A stretch of 64,000 nt of DNA. It comes from Coleophoma eucalyptorum. Its lineage: Eukaryota; Ascomycota; Leotiomycetes; Helotiales; Dermateaceae. Made by a program: the position numbers and the translations under genes. The notes below the pieces were generated by a model. That model was not told the origin of the DNA and searched no databases. It saw only the letters and a list, made by a program, of their open reading frames with translations. Shown in pieces: positions 20,705-32,298 of this stretch (positions are counted from its first letter, which is position 1; each line of letters opens with the position of its first letter). Location of the stretch: the NCBI GenBank assembly GCA_026120035.1, contig JALRME010000033.1:186001-250000 (forward strand), in the 5' to 3' direction.

Positions 20705-22003
20705 ATGAGATTTGCCGACGCCTCGATCCTTGCGCTGCTGCCAGCCACTGGCCTGGCAGCCTGCGGCACTGCCTACTCGGCTAAGGCGATCAACGGCACT
20801 TTGCTCCGCGCGATCGTGCTCGACATGGGCACCGACGCCGCCAATGTCACCGGCGCGCAGTACGACCCGTACTTTGCACAAGCGAGCGCTCTCGAGGGCG
20901 TCGACGCTGTCATCGCCGCCAGCCAGTTTTACATCAATCTATGGGCCATCCCGGGTACTGAGGCGGCCTTTCAGAACGCCAGCCAGTGCTCGAGCTACGG
21001 GTATCTGGTCAACCAGGTGCCTTGGCTGTACTACAACACCACCACCGCGAGCTGGTGGGGTGGCTACGAAGCTGAGACCGAGGCCGACAGCTACGACGCG
21101 GCTGCTCTGTCCGTCGTCACGAGCATCGTCGCCGGCCTCGAGGTGCGTTTCTGGGACACCAACGGCGATGGCTACACCGACCTCATCGACGCCGACTACC
21201 TCGAGGGCGTCACCGTCGACACCGTGACGCCGAATGCCAACGGCACCTACTCGGTCTACCGCGGCAACATTGACGTCGCCAACAAGACGCCCGAAGAAGG
21301 CACCGTCTTCGATGCCGACCTTTTCGACGGCGCCGGCCCGGCCATCTCAGCCGCCAACTTCGACACGACCATCGCGTCCGGCGACGTCGCCCTCTACTGG
21401 TACGGCCCGGACGGCTGGGCCATGAAGCGCGCCCAGGAGATCGTCGGCCTCTTCATTGACGGCGCTGACCACAGCGACTACGATGTCGGCGGCGTCGTCT
21501 ACGAGGACGCCATGCGCTTCTCCCGTGATAACTTATTCATCTCCAACCGGCCTGGCGAGTTCACTGACGCGCAAAAGTTCTTCAAGTTCACCAACGACTC
21601 GGCTGCCAACCTCAACGTCAGCCTCTGGCTCGTGCCCGTTACTAATACTACCGAGTTCGGCGCCCCTATTGGCATGACGAGCGACAGCAACTCGCGCAGC
21701 TTCCTCACCCGGAGCATCACCCAGGCCCAAGCCCAGCTGGCCAACGTGACCATCAGCACCGACGGCTCCGACGTGCCGTCCACCCAGGAATGGGTTACCC
21801 AGGCCGTCTACACCCAGCTCGACAACGCCATCGCCCGGGCCAACCTATCGCTCGCGCTTGCTAACAGTTCGTCCTTCCTGCTCGACTACCAGACCTACTT
21901 GCTTTACCTGACCCTCGACGGCGGCAGCGGCGACATTGGTGCCACGGCCGCCAGCTTCAACTACACCGGCTTCGAGAATGCGGCACAGCTTGGGACAGCC
22001 TGA
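20705..22003 (+). CDS. secreted, heavily N-glycosylated protein of unknown function, GC-rich
   Basis: A single-exon 432-residue protein. The start MRFADASILALLPATGLAAC is a plausible signal peptide. More than ten N-x-S/T sequons (NGT, NVT, NAS, NTT, NKT, NDS, NVS, NLS, NYT) are spread along the chain, and there is no transmembrane segment. DTNGDGYTDLID near residues 150-161 is an EF-hand/dockerin-like calcium-binding loop. Ala, Asp, Thr and Asn dominate the composition. I do not recognise the family. The gene is about 60% GC with a strong preference for C or G at third positions, unlike the 40-45% surroundings, and it has no intron; see findings. The role is probably extracellular or cell-wall associated. 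Confidence 0.8.
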   Translation: MRFADASILALLPATGLAACGTAYSAKAINGTLLRAIVLDMGTDAANVTGAQYDPYFAQASALEGVDAVIAASQFYINLWAIPGTEAAFQNASQCSSYGYLVNQVPWLYYNTTTASWWGGYEAETEADSYDAAALSVVTSIVAGLEVRFWDTNGDGYTDLIDADYLEGVTVDTVTPNANGTYSVYRGNIDVANKTPEEGTVFDADLFDGAGPAISAANFDTTIASGDVALYWYGPDGWAMKRAQEIVGLFIDGADHSDYDVGGVVYEDAMRFSRDNLFISNRPGEFTDAQKFFKFTNDSAANLNVSLWLVPVTNTTEFGAPIGMTSDSNSRSFLTRSITQAQAQLANVTISTDGSDVPSTQEWVTQAVYTQLDNAIARANLSLALANSSSFLLDYQTYLLYLTLDGGSGDIGATAASFNYTGFENAAQLGTA

Positions 22004-22593
22004 TTGCCCTTGCCCGTCATTGTTGCGCCATGTAACCTCTGTCTCTCTATCGCGCAAGGCAGCAGGGGGAACGGTTGGGTCCGACGGTAGGACATGCACA
22101 TCAGTATATAGCAAAATAAGCCTCTAGCACCTATTTCGCTCCAACTCACGTGCAATAAATGAGCGCTCAAGCGTATCACCTTCAACCTAGGCATTGCATC
22201 GACTTTGAGGCGCCATGTGATTTGTGTAGGTTTGTTGGCCTTAGCATGTAGCGATCTCAGTTGCCCATTTTGATTCATAGTATCGAAATGGCTGAAAAGA
22301 AGCCCTGGGCTTGGCCTCTAGTAAATAGAAGCCGAAAGCTCCACTTACATCCATCCAAATTCCATACAAATTTCGTATCGCCTTGGCTCACTTGTGGTTA
22401 TTTTCGTCAAATTGCCTTCGTGGAAAACGGTCTTCCATGTTGCAAAATGACAAAGTTAATGCTTAAAGGACCAAACACGTCATGGTAGTCAGATATCGAA
22501 TACAAGAGACTGTTCCATTTTCTATAAAAAACTATAACCGTATATAATACAAAATAATCAAGTCCGGTTTCCCATTCCCAATATCTAATCCAT
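22004..22593. other. intergenic between convergent genes
   Basis: Contains the 3' flanks of the secreted-protein gene and the MFS gene. No other feature was recognised. Confidence 0.45.
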
Positions 22594-24243
22594 CTACACA
22601 GCAAATTTACTTCTTGCTCTTAATTTGTCTCCCCAAATATATAATGCAAAGATCCCAAAGACACAACCTACGCAAAGACCACCAAGGATAGTTGTTCCGC
22701 GCGCAACATCTAGATTATTGTATAACGGCCCAGACCACAAAATCGCTCCAAATGCAATAATGGTTCTGGCGAGGGTATTTCCCGCAAATAACGATGCTGC
22801 GTACATTGGGTACGAAAGTGCAATGTAGACGTAGATACTTTGGATTATAATACAGATGCCACCTGATATAAACATGACGCCAATAGTAGGGACTACCCAG
22901 TGGATTGAACTTCGAGATGTCCATGCGAACCAAAATAGACCGATAGGCAGTAAAAGAGATGAAACCAGCCCTGGAATAAGGCGTTGTTCTTGTGTTTTCG
23001 AGTGATTTCCGCTTGTGGTAGGTTTGGAGGTGTAGTGTATGTAGGCAAAGTAAGGAATGCCAGCGATTAAGACCGAAATAATGTTAGCGATAAATATAAG
23101 CCCCATCTCTCCCAAACTCATCCCGTAGATTTCCATATAAACGAGAGGGAAAACTTCAAAGAAGGAGTAGAATATGCCATATATAAGCCCACAGTATACA
23201 CTGGTGAAGAGAATTGCAGGATCAAGAAAATTGATTTTCCATGGGATGATCAGTGCATTGTAGACAATTGTCGTAGCTTCAAGTTTCTCTTGATCGATTT
23301 CTGATTGGGATTTGTAGATAGGATTGTTTGTTAACACTCTAATCCTTTGTGCTCGACGGAGAAGAATGTTGGGGGTTGAAGTCTCGGGGAGGAAAAACTA
23401 AAGGAGGTTTAGTAATCTGAAGCCATGTAATAATAATAGGGGTTTCCAACCGACCATGCTAATGAGCGACGGCCCTGCAAGAAACAATATTTCCCATATT
23501 GACCATCTCCAACCCTTTACAGGCACGCTAAAGCCTGCCATAAGGGGCCCTAATGCAGGCCCCGCAAGCGCAAATATTGCCCATGAGTATAGACCATATG
23601 GATATAATGTCGGTATTGTAATATCACCCAAGGATGCACCGCCATTGGCAAGGCCTGGAGAGCCAAAGAACCCTTGCAAAAACCGAAGAACCATAAGACC
23701 TGGAATATTCTGTGCAAGAGCAGTTGGAATCGAGAGAATAAAAAAGAGGGTAAAAGTCGCGATATATGTAGGATTGCGTCCAATAGCTGGTATTTCTGAT
23801 AGAGGCGCAAAGCACAAGGGACCCAGTCCATATCCAATAACGTATAGTGCCAATCCAAGCGAAGCAACAAGTTGCGAAACTCCGAAAATTCTCATAATTT
23901 CGGACTCTGCCGGTGTATAGATAGAGGAAGCCATATAAACAACGAACGTATAGATGTTGATTTGAAAATATATGATTGACTTTTTCAATGTACTGAAATT
24001 CTGAGGGTTTTCTGGGTCGTTGGTGCTATACCAGTCAACAATAATGGTCTCATCTTTATTTGAGTCGGCTTTTTCGGTCGAATCGTTCGAGCTACTATTT
24101 GGTTTCTGCATAACATGTTTCTGACAAAGATATCTGTCTGGAAGTTGAAAACCAGGCTGCTCCTCTGGAAATTTAAGAAGCTTGGACTGAGACAAGTACC
24201 GAATTATTTGGCCCAAAGGCGTCTCGCGAAGGAAAGAAGACAT
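22594..24243 (-). CDS. MFS drug/polyamine exporter, DHA1 family
   Basis: A 530-residue plasma-membrane transporter of the major facilitator superfamily, exons 24243-23455 and 23397-22594. The 57-bp intron has an unusual GTCGGT donor; it was accepted because it removes an in-frame stop and joins FLAGPSLISM to FFLPETSTPNILLRR, the conserved motif after the sixth membrane segment. The first half shows the DHA1 motifs GPLCFAPLSEIPAIGRNP and RFLQGFFGSPGLANGGASLGD. The charged N-terminus (PLGQIIRYLSQSKLLKFPEE, then a Ser/Asp/Lys-rich stretch) is typical of Flr1/Tpo1-like exporters. A start at 24279 adds 12 residues in the same frame; the second ATG is preferred. Likely proton-coupled efflux of drugs, toxins or polyamines. 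Confidence 0.87.
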
Positions 24244-25260
24244 AATTCTGAAAGTGGTGGATGTAAATGAGAGTGACATGTAGACATCATCACGAGATGT
24301 CAGTTGAATAATATAGCAGTTTTATCTGAAAAAATAAAATAAAAATAACTAGGAGTTAAGAGCGAAGGTAATTCCGATGTGTCCGCCATGGCATTATGTA
24401 CTGGATTCCACATGAAATCACAACTGAAAACAAATTATCGGCCGACGTCACTGCATTAAGTTTATTTTCTTGCTTGAGTTATCCTTCTTTATACTCTTCG
24501 GCGGACAAAATTTTTATTTTGGCTGGCCACCATGTCGTCCAGTATCACTAGATAGGTGAGTGCCGGCTGTAAGAGAAAGCGTGTAGGTCTTTTCGGCCGC
24601 GGCAAAACTTCGGATACACCCAGTTCCGGCATAATTCATTTTCATTCTCCTGTCGACAAGTAACAGGGAACATTCAAATTAATCTTGACAAGGCAAGGGC
24701 AAATCAGTATGTTAGCTGGAGGAAATTTAATATAAAGAATGCTTCTCTGTGTATCACAAAGTAAAAAGTGCACCAAGAAATCCGTGAAGGAAGTATGGGC
24801 GAGTTACTTATCTATGTGGTCAGCCGGTTGGGAAAGCCTACATGTTGAACGCAAGGTCGTTATTTTCCCACAGGCAGCTGAAATGGCTCCGCAATCGCAA
24901 ACTGCAGAAATCTTGGGAGGTTAGTTGGTACAGGAACAGATTCTCAAGTGGGTGCAATGTCTTATTTGAATGTAATAACAGTCAAGAGATTGCAGCAACG
25001 GTTACAGATGAACTCGTTAACTTGCATGTTTTCGAATTACAACGGTAACGGGTCACGACTATCACGCCATCAAGAGCGCGACTTAAAAATGACTCTATTA
25101 ATATGTACAATAACATTTAATCACTTCTATAAGAGTTCATTGCAAATTTAAATGGAAGCTTTAGCTCTATCCAGGCTTTTCGAAAGAACTGAGTAGCCCT
25201 ACGTCGATTTTAGATCTCCTTTGGCGCTCTTTATGGCAGAGAAGGAAGATTAATGGAATT
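24244..25260. other. intergenic, no gene seen
   Basis: About 1 kb with only short unsupported open frames. It includes the promoter of the MFS gene and the 3' flank of the thioesterase gene. Confidence 0.45.
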
Positions 25261-26321
25261 TCAGTAACATACCTCCTGTCTGATAGAGGCAAGTAGTTTT
25301 CCATCTTGTGTAAAGATTCTCGAGTTCACAAGATATCTTCCATCTTCTCTTGCAACAGGGCATTCATTCTCAATGTAAAACCAATCATCACAGCGCCATC
25401 CATGTGTCTCGTGAATATGTATGGATGAGTTAAGGGTCAGCATTACGTTAAAGTCAGGTTTTAAGTTGGCGCCCGGCACTTTTGCAAACCCTAAATCAAT
25501 GTTGCTCAGCCGCGGTGCGGCATCCAATACGAACACATCTGAAACGTAAAGCATTCCCATTAGGTGGACTAAGCGGTCATCGGAAGAAGCAAACACAGGG
25601 CCTTTAATTCTCATCCAGTTGGGTGAAATTCGGGCGGGCTGTGATGTAATAATGTTCGCGGTCTGGTGCTGGACCGTATTTATTGCTACAAGAATGTCAG
25701 AATATAATTCTCCACACTTTACAAGACTAGGAATTTGTACGTATACTTGGAGTTAGTTCTACACTGGGCAGAACATATCCTTCGATATTGGCGCCGTGCC
25801 TCGGTCGTATTGTTGCAACATCATCTCTCGCCTCTTCAGGAAGCTCGATAGGTGACGTCTTCCAATTCTCAGAATGCCTCATGATCTTGCTTCCATCCTT
25901 TCCTCCAGTGGCCTTAAGAGATATAGTGCATATCAATAACAGCTTATTATTTTGTTCAGCCCTAACTATGCAGACGGCAAACTCTTTGCCTTCGCTCAGG
26001 CGTTCTACTTTGTACAATACCGATGCTTTGTGCGAGCCGGCACGTATGAAATTTGTATGAAGTTCATGTAAAAGGAACTTCTCTCGTGTAGATAAAGTCT
26101 GGCTTGCTGCTCGTAGACACTGGGCCATTAGTTGCGTAGCACTGATGAAATTTCGGCCCTCCCAATCCCATAGCTGAGATGCGTTCGTGAATATATCCTA
26201 TGATCTATTAGTTAGGTTCTAAAAGATGGTCCGTCAATGGAAAATATCTCTTTACCTTGGATATATCCTTTATCTGTACTTCCCTCTCCCATGGCGAAAG
26301 TCGTTCCATTTCAGAAGCCAT
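25261..26321 (-). CDS. acyl-CoA thioesterase, TesB (double hot-dog) type
   Basis: Hydrolyses acyl-CoA to free fatty acid and CoA; fungal TesB enzymes are usually peroxisomal or cytosolic. Exons 26321-26256, 26197-25747 and 25685-25261 give 313 residues. The first hot-dog domain reads TQLMAQCLRAASQTL, then SREKFLLHELHTNFIRAG-like and VLYKVERLSEGKEFAV. The second reads MLYVSDVFVLDAAPR, then the active-site region FNVMLTLNSSIHIHE, WFYIENECP and GRYLVNSRIFTQDGKLLASI. The stop at 25261 lies inside a consensus GTATGT donor after RQE. Splicing to an AAAG near 25230 would replace VCY with a tail ending in KST, so the true C-terminus is uncertain. No clear peroxisomal SKL tail is visible. Confidence 0.83.
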
Positions 26322-26397
26322 TGATTCGCCCCAATTGCTATGCTTTAAACTTGGATGAAAAGATCAGATTAAGTTTTCGATGGTGACTTTTACCCTG

Positions 26398-26829
26398 TCA
26401 CGAGCATAATATGACAACTTGGATTGGGACCTCGTTGGTTGCGCTAGTCCACTTGGGCTCCACAACATACCCGCAGGAATTTGTCAGTAGATTAGTTGAA
26501 CGTGGTTTTGCATCGTTTGTTGCGAATATATGTGGTATAGTAAGAACCGAGGACAAAGGGTGCTTATGCAAACTAGCTACCCCGCATGTCAGCTTACGTA
26601 CATGGGATTGGGCAGCAGAGGGATCTTTAAGGCATCTGACATAAACCCTGTATCACAGCTACCTGCTTTCAGAGTCCTCGACAGCTCTAGAACAGTATTT
26701 GACGTGTTATCTGCAACATATTGAGAGATTAGTTCTGTTGGCTCGTGCCTAAGCTCTTTATCTCCTACCAGCAAAGTATTAAAGGGACTAACTGACCTTA
26801 AAGTTTGTGTCTTAATACACTCTTAGTTA
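26398..26829 (-). pseudogene. unrecognised coding remnant upstream of the thioesterase
   Basis: Two open pieces on the minus strand read like protein: 26829-26589 (LLVGDKELRHEPTELISQYV, then ELSRTLKAGSCDTGFMSDAL) and 26570-26398 (VLTIPHIFATNDAKPRSTNL, then GYVVEPKWTSATNEVPIQVV, stop). A GTAAGC donor follows the first piece, but the only in-phase acceptor gives a 35-bp intron, too short. No ATG starts the first piece. I do not recognise the family; it may be a decayed gene. Confidence 0.35.
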
Positions 26830-27378
26830 CCTAGTAGTTAGATTATAGGTGGTATTATAGTATTAATTAACGCAACCCCTTAAACAGCTTCTACTTCAGG
26901 GTTTACTCGGTTTCACCAACCGGGTTTGATTGAGATTCCAAAACATAGACGATTCGATTTTAAAATAACCTTCAATTTTGCGAAGTAAGTTCAGACGTAA
27001 TAGTTATAATACCGGAAACTTTTCCATGGGCATATATAATCGAATAGATATCTATAAGCTATTCTACTTCCGGGGAGCACTATTTTTAAACCCGGTGGTC
27101 TCATTTTAGCGGCTTTGGTACCAAACATAATTAGGGTTATACCCCAGATGGGTTGTACAAATGCCCTTACCTAGTTAGTGCAGTATTCTAGCATAAGCCG
27201 CTAGGTAACTTCTATAACAGTATCTTCGATGGCAAATTACAAATCATTTGGCAAGTAAAGGATTTCGCGCCCCTAGCTCCTATACTCTCCGATACCTACG
27301 ACAAATCCATCTCGATTCTCACATCAGTCATTCGACCGCTCATATACACGCTCTATAACCCTGTTTCCATGTACAACT
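26830..27378. other. AT-rich intergenic stretch
   Basis: No feature was recognised other than the promoter region of the zinc-cluster gene that follows. Confidence 0.45.
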
Positions 27379-29580
27379 ATGAATGAGCTGTCTAAGACGA
27401 TGAAGGCTCACAAGTCCTGTCAGAATTGCCGAGGTATGTTCTTATTAAGTTGGTACATTATGATCCTCAACCACAATGAGTACGATGAATATATATTAAA
27501 TTAGGTGTTAACGATACCTAGCTCGCAAGATTACCTGCGATAAAACCCTTCCGACATGTATGTCTTGTGCAAAGCGCCAAAAAGTGTGTCCAGGGTACTC
27601 ACTGTCATGGCCCCGGTTGGGAAACCAGCGTCGTGCTACTTCAGCAAATGTAAACAGCAATCAACCAAAAGGCTCTATAGAATTCCTTAACACCTTCTCC
27701 TCGGACATCCGCCTCTTTTATTTCGGTTCTAAAATAGGTGGCCAGGGTATGTTGGTTGGTAGTCGGTTAATTAATTGAAAACGCTCTCATTAATCTTATA
27801 TATAGGTTTCTACGAGTCCGTATTAAACCATTTATTAGGAGTGTCTAGATCAAGTATAAAAGTTTTTCTTACTTGTAAGTTACTAGGCCTAGTCCGTAGG
27901 CTGGTTGTTATAAGAGAGAAAATATCTAAACTCATAACTATAGCAGAAATTCCTCGGTTCTATCTCAATTATCAGATCTTCAGCCTGCTCTATCGGATGT
28001 CTTACACTGACGAGACTTTGGCATCCCTTGCCGTACGCTATTCATTGAATGCGTTGTTTCTTTCTTATTTGCAAAAATTTCGCGAATCTGTTTATTATCA
28101 TTCATTAGCAGTTTCTGCGTTAAGAAGGGCTCTCAGCCTTCTATCTGACTCTAAAAGTAGGGCTCAGGCAATTGCTGCGAGTATGCTTCTAAGCTTATAC
28201 GAGGTAAAGCATATTTTGGTGTAACTTTGTACGTATCTATTAACACTAATATTAGAATACTACGAGAATAGGCACAACTAGAAATTGCTCAGTCTATTTT
28301 GATAGCTGTTTAACGCTTATTGCTTCTTACCATGAAAAACACAGCGAATATAATGGCGATACTGCAACACTATTAGACTGGGTTTTATATTACAATGTGT
28401 TCTTTAGATTCAGCCTAAAGCACTAGTCGAAGCGTAGCGCAACTCAGGAAACAATCATAAATCGCCAATTAGTAATTTCTAAGGCTATCTTCAACCCCTT
28501 TCGACATCTTGTACAATGATATACTATCCCGTCTAATATCTGTATATAAGTGCTAACGAATTCAGATACAAAATATTTCTGGATGCTCACTAGAGATACT
28601 AGACCTTTTGAGTCAAATTGTGGACCTCATCCTAGATCAACAACATACCAATCTCACCCCAAGGGACGATATTCAACATAGTCTTAACAAAATTGAATCT
28701 CGGCTACTGTCTATTAGTCAGAAACCCTATGAAAGTATTCGAGGCGAAGAAAACCTCACTACTGAAGCCTTAAACTCTATAAAAGTCGCCAGAGTCTTCC
28801 AGCTTTCTGTGCTCATTTACCTAGACCGTGTCGCCAGAGGCTCACTTACCTCCTCGCCGAAATCTCGAGCAGCTGCCGAAGAATCCTTTAGTATATTGCA
28901 GGAGATAGGGGTTACGAGCCACTGTTCCCACTTTTTATACTTTCACTACAGGCGGAGAGTGATTTACAACGCAAACTTATTATAGGTACTTTCGAGCATA
29001 CAAGACAGGAGGGAGGCAATGAATCGATTGTACGGCTGATGCTTGAGAAAGGAGCTGATGACTACAACACTGCACTCTCTAAAGCATCATTTGGAGGCAA
29101 TGAATCGATTGTACGGCTGATGCTTGAGAAAGGAGCTGATGACTACAATACTGCACTCTCTGAAGCATCATTTGGAGGCAATGAATCGATTGTACGACTG
29201 ATGCTTGAGAAAGGAGCTGATGACTACAATACTGCACTCTCTGAAGCATCACTTATGGGGCACGAATCGATTGTACAACTAATGCTTGAAAAAGGAGCTG
29301 ATGACTACAACACTGCACTCTGTCAGGCGTCACTTACGGGACACGAATCAATTATAAACTAATGCTTGAAAAAGGAGCTGATGGCTACAATCGCAAGAAG
29401 AAGCTTTTGCAGCCTTCGGCAAAATGCAGTGCTAGAATTTTCAGTTCAATGCCAGTGGCTAGATCGAAAGACAAAAAAACTGGTCAGAGTAGTGTAAGGA
29501 ATTCTTGGGATGCATCTTTCGGAAAGATTTCGACGAAGAAGGCATCCACAGAGTTGAGAAGTGACATCCATCTACTGTAA
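27379..29580 (+). pseudogene. Zn(II)2Cys6 regulator gene broken by stops and running into ankyrin-like repeats
   Basis: Exons 27379-27433, 27522-27746, 27806-28203 and 28256 onward rebuild a regulator. The zinc cluster SCQNCRARKITCDKTLPTC plus MSCAKRQKVC spans the first intron, and a helical fungal_trans_2-like domain follows (SLLYRMSYTDETLASLAVRY). The first three exons splice cleanly. The fourth contains in-frame TAG at 28424 and TGA at 28517, the first where Trp would be expected. Coding similarity resumes at 28600-28910 and, after a probable GTTACG...CTACAG intron, passes without a break into the repeat array from 29012. In the fifth repeat, near 29355, one base is missing and the frame shifts; the original frame is regained as 29362-29580, with a Lys/Ser-rich tail. 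Probably inactive as a full-length protein. Confidence 0.6.
29012..29400 (+). repeat. tandem 81-bp ankyrin-like repeats, about five units
   Basis: Units begin at 29012, 29093, 29174, 29255 and 29336. Each encodes 27 residues of the form GGNESIVRLMLEKGADDYNT plus ALSEASF. The ESIVRLMLEKGAD helix pair matches ankyrin repeats, but the unit is six residues shorter than the usual 33. The first three copies are nearly identical in DNA and the last two diverge (GHESIVQ), indicating recent expansion. Confidence 0.8.
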
Positions 29581-30107
29581 CTTATGATGACTTACTAACC
29601 TGGCGGAGATTTGTGGCAACGGGCAGAATGCTCGATTTCGCTCGACGTAGAGTCCTACGTTATGGGGTTTCATTTTCTTTATAATTTGTTAAAGATACAA
29701 TATCTTATGAATATAATAGCCAGGGGGTATTCCCCATAGAATCATTAGGAAGACGTTTCACCGCTAAAGAAGTCAGAGTAGTAGGGTCTTAAGAAATGTA
29801 CGCGTGGAAATAGCTTTGAGATGTTAAATTGGCGGGGGTCTAATCCTCCTTATACTCCAATTCTTGTATCTATTTTTCCTCCGTGTTCCTTGCCAGTCGT
29901 TTTGTAAGATACATCTTCTGATGCAGTACCTTTAGTTTTCTTCATTGATTCATACTCTCCCCAGATCGAGTACTGCAAATTAGTGATCTTTGCTTAGTGG
30001 AGAGATTAGGTTGTGTAGGTGAGTGAACAGACTGTGCTGAGGGGTGATTAGCGCTTGAGCAACAGGCTCGCGAGCCAAATGCAAAACAGAGAAGATTTGG
30101 AATTAAT
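29581..30107. other. intergenic, no gene seen
   Basis: 3' flank of the repeat-bearing locus and of the sugar transporter. No feature recognised. Confidence 0.45.
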
Positions 30108-32298
30108 TTATATCCCTTTCTCGATGGGTAAAGTATAAATATTCGTCTCATTCTCGGGGTTCTTTTCAACATCGGCAATGCCCTCGATAGGCTGGCCTTT
30201 GCTAGTTGTCGCGGCTTCACCAGCCAGTTTGACTTGGGCAGCGACCTCGGCACCGTCGAGCAGGACTGAAGCTTCTTCGGGAGAGAGGTCTTTGATCTCA
30301 GGAAAGAAGAAGTAAATAACAATGAAATATATAACGAGAAGGGCGAGATAGAGGAAGTAGTATTTCTGTGTTGACTGTTAGCCTTGTGTCTCCTTGTGCG
30401 AGAATTTACCATAATTAAAACATACCCAGCCGATGGAATCGAAGGCGATGGGATTGCAGTATTGGTTGAAGAACGCCATAGCGTAACCGACAACCAAACT
30501 GATAGCCACACCCTGAGTCCTCATTGCGGTCGGGAGGAGAGGACACATGTATGAGTAGTACATTGCACCATAAGCGGTTTGGTAGCCCAAGTTGAACAGG
30601 TAGATAAAGGCGACAACAGTCTGACCGGCGGCGTGGTTACCGCTCTTAGCGTAAACGGCGGAGCAGGCGGTGATAATAGTGTAGCTAGCAAGAGAAGTGA
30701 GCAATGATCAAGAGCGGACAGGAAAAGAGTAACAGTGACTTGGTTGATATAATGAGTATGGTGGTGCGAGGTGGAGAAGGGGGACGATCCTCATTGAGTG
30801 AGTCAAATATTTGAGGGACTTACCAGAACAACATAAAAACCGTACTACCAAGCCAGAGTGGACGCCTCTTGAAGTTTTTCATGTACATGCTCAGTGGAAT
30901 GCAATAAGCCAAATTGGCGATCGTAATGCCGCCATTGATGCCCTGCTGCTGAACAGGCGAAGTGATACCGATGGACTTCAGAATAGCGACGAGATAGAAG
31001 GAAATGATACCGTTTCCCGCCCACTGAGAGATGATTGCATTGAAGATAACGATGAAGAGACGATGGCGATTTCCTTTAGTGCGTACCCAGTCTCCCCATT
31101 TTGCTTGGGAGCGCTCAAGCTGGGTAATACGGGCAGCTTCCTGCATTCTGAAGAGAGTTAGCCTGAAGGTAGCGAAGAAATAGGTGTGAAGTTGACACAA
31201 ACGTACTCAGCAATTTCTATAAGCACCAACTCATCTTCCATATCCCCATTTGCGTGCCATTTTGCCAATAACTGGTGAGCCTCCTCGACCCTTCCCACAG
31301 ATACAAGCCATCTAGGACTCTCAGGACTTGATATACATCAGTGTAACTTCTCTTGCTTGGAATAATGGCAATTTACATAAAAGGCATAGCGATTAATTGG
31401 ACTACTGCACCAATGGCCTGTCCGAAGGCTGGAAGACGCCAATTCCAATTGGTTCCGTACCAGTACAGACAACCAAATGCCGTCCATGAAGCGAAGATAG
31501 ACCCAACAGAGTCTGTTGCTATTAGTGGATATCGGCTGGGAAAATAGAATACAGACTTACAAACTGCAGAGAAAGCTGAGCTAAGAGCGGCTGCGTGTCG
31601 GGGGTGGGCAACCTCAAGAACATCTACCTTGCGGTTAGTAAAAGCGAACTCGTTGAGAAAAGCACGGCAACTAACGGGAAGACCCAGCGATGATAGGAAA
31701 AGCTCCACCAAAACCAACGACCATACGCCCACCAAAGAAGGCCCAGGGGTTATCATGCTTGAAAACCACGAGAAGGGTGCCGATAATAATGAATACACAA
31801 CCAAACATTGCTGGGCGCTTTCTGTGCTGGGTTAGACTCGACACGTGATGAAAGATATCAGAGCAAGTAGACTTACCGACCAAATTTGTCACTTGCAATG
31901 GAGGCAGGAATAAGCGAGATAAGGTCTGGGTCAAGGGATCAATACAAGCGTGAAGAAGGAGAGCAAGATTCAGGACTTACAGCCGAGACTGATAGCACCA
32001 GTCATTAAACCTTGAGTAGTTGCATCGGGGTTACCCATATCACTAAGGAACGAGGGAATAGTAAGAAGGGAGTTCATAACGGCGCCATCATAACCGTTGA
32101 TACTACATTCCAAGGTGAGCTAAAGAGGGCTTAAGGAATAAAACGAAGGGATACTCACTACTGTCCACCTAGAAGGATAACACATCGCCACATCAATCCT
32201 CGGAGGGAGGGGTCTCTCCACCAAGAGTCAGCGGTGTTATTCTTGACATTGACCCCGTTATAGAGGTATGCAGACTCGGCTGCCTTGGTAGTCCTCAT
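30108..32298 (-). CDS. MFS sugar transporter (hexose/lactose-permease type)
   Basis: A proton-coupled sugar uptake protein of the plasma membrane, 537 residues and 12 predicted membrane segments. Ten exons: 32298-32159, 32102-31981, 31925-31877, 31821-31676, 31623-31561, 31512-31377, 31326-31203, 31140-30824, 30684-30426 and 30365-30108. Every junction keeps frame; one donor is GTTTGT. Family signatures are complete: YINGYDGAVMNSL in the first membrane segment, ASDKFGRKRPAMFG in loop 2-3, GGRMVVGFGGAF, the PESPRWLV motif after segment 6 and PEIKDLSPEE after segment 12. The opening ADSWWRDPSLRGL resembles fungal lactose permease-like carriers. The exact sugar is not readable. It is transcribed away from the acylaminoacyl-peptidase gene, sharing a 1.28-kb promoter region with repeated TTGACCGCGGA sites. 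Confidence 0.9.

Noticed and set aside
20712..21677. Several Thr/Ser/Pro-rich frames on the plus strand within the GC-rich gene
   Set aside because: They are out-of-frame readings of a GC-biased gene in which stop codons are rare; only the frame starting at 20705 has a signal peptide and coherent composition.
30811..31161. Plus-strand open frame across the sugar transporter
   Set aside because: Antisense to exon 8 of the transporter, whose motifs are clear on the other strand.
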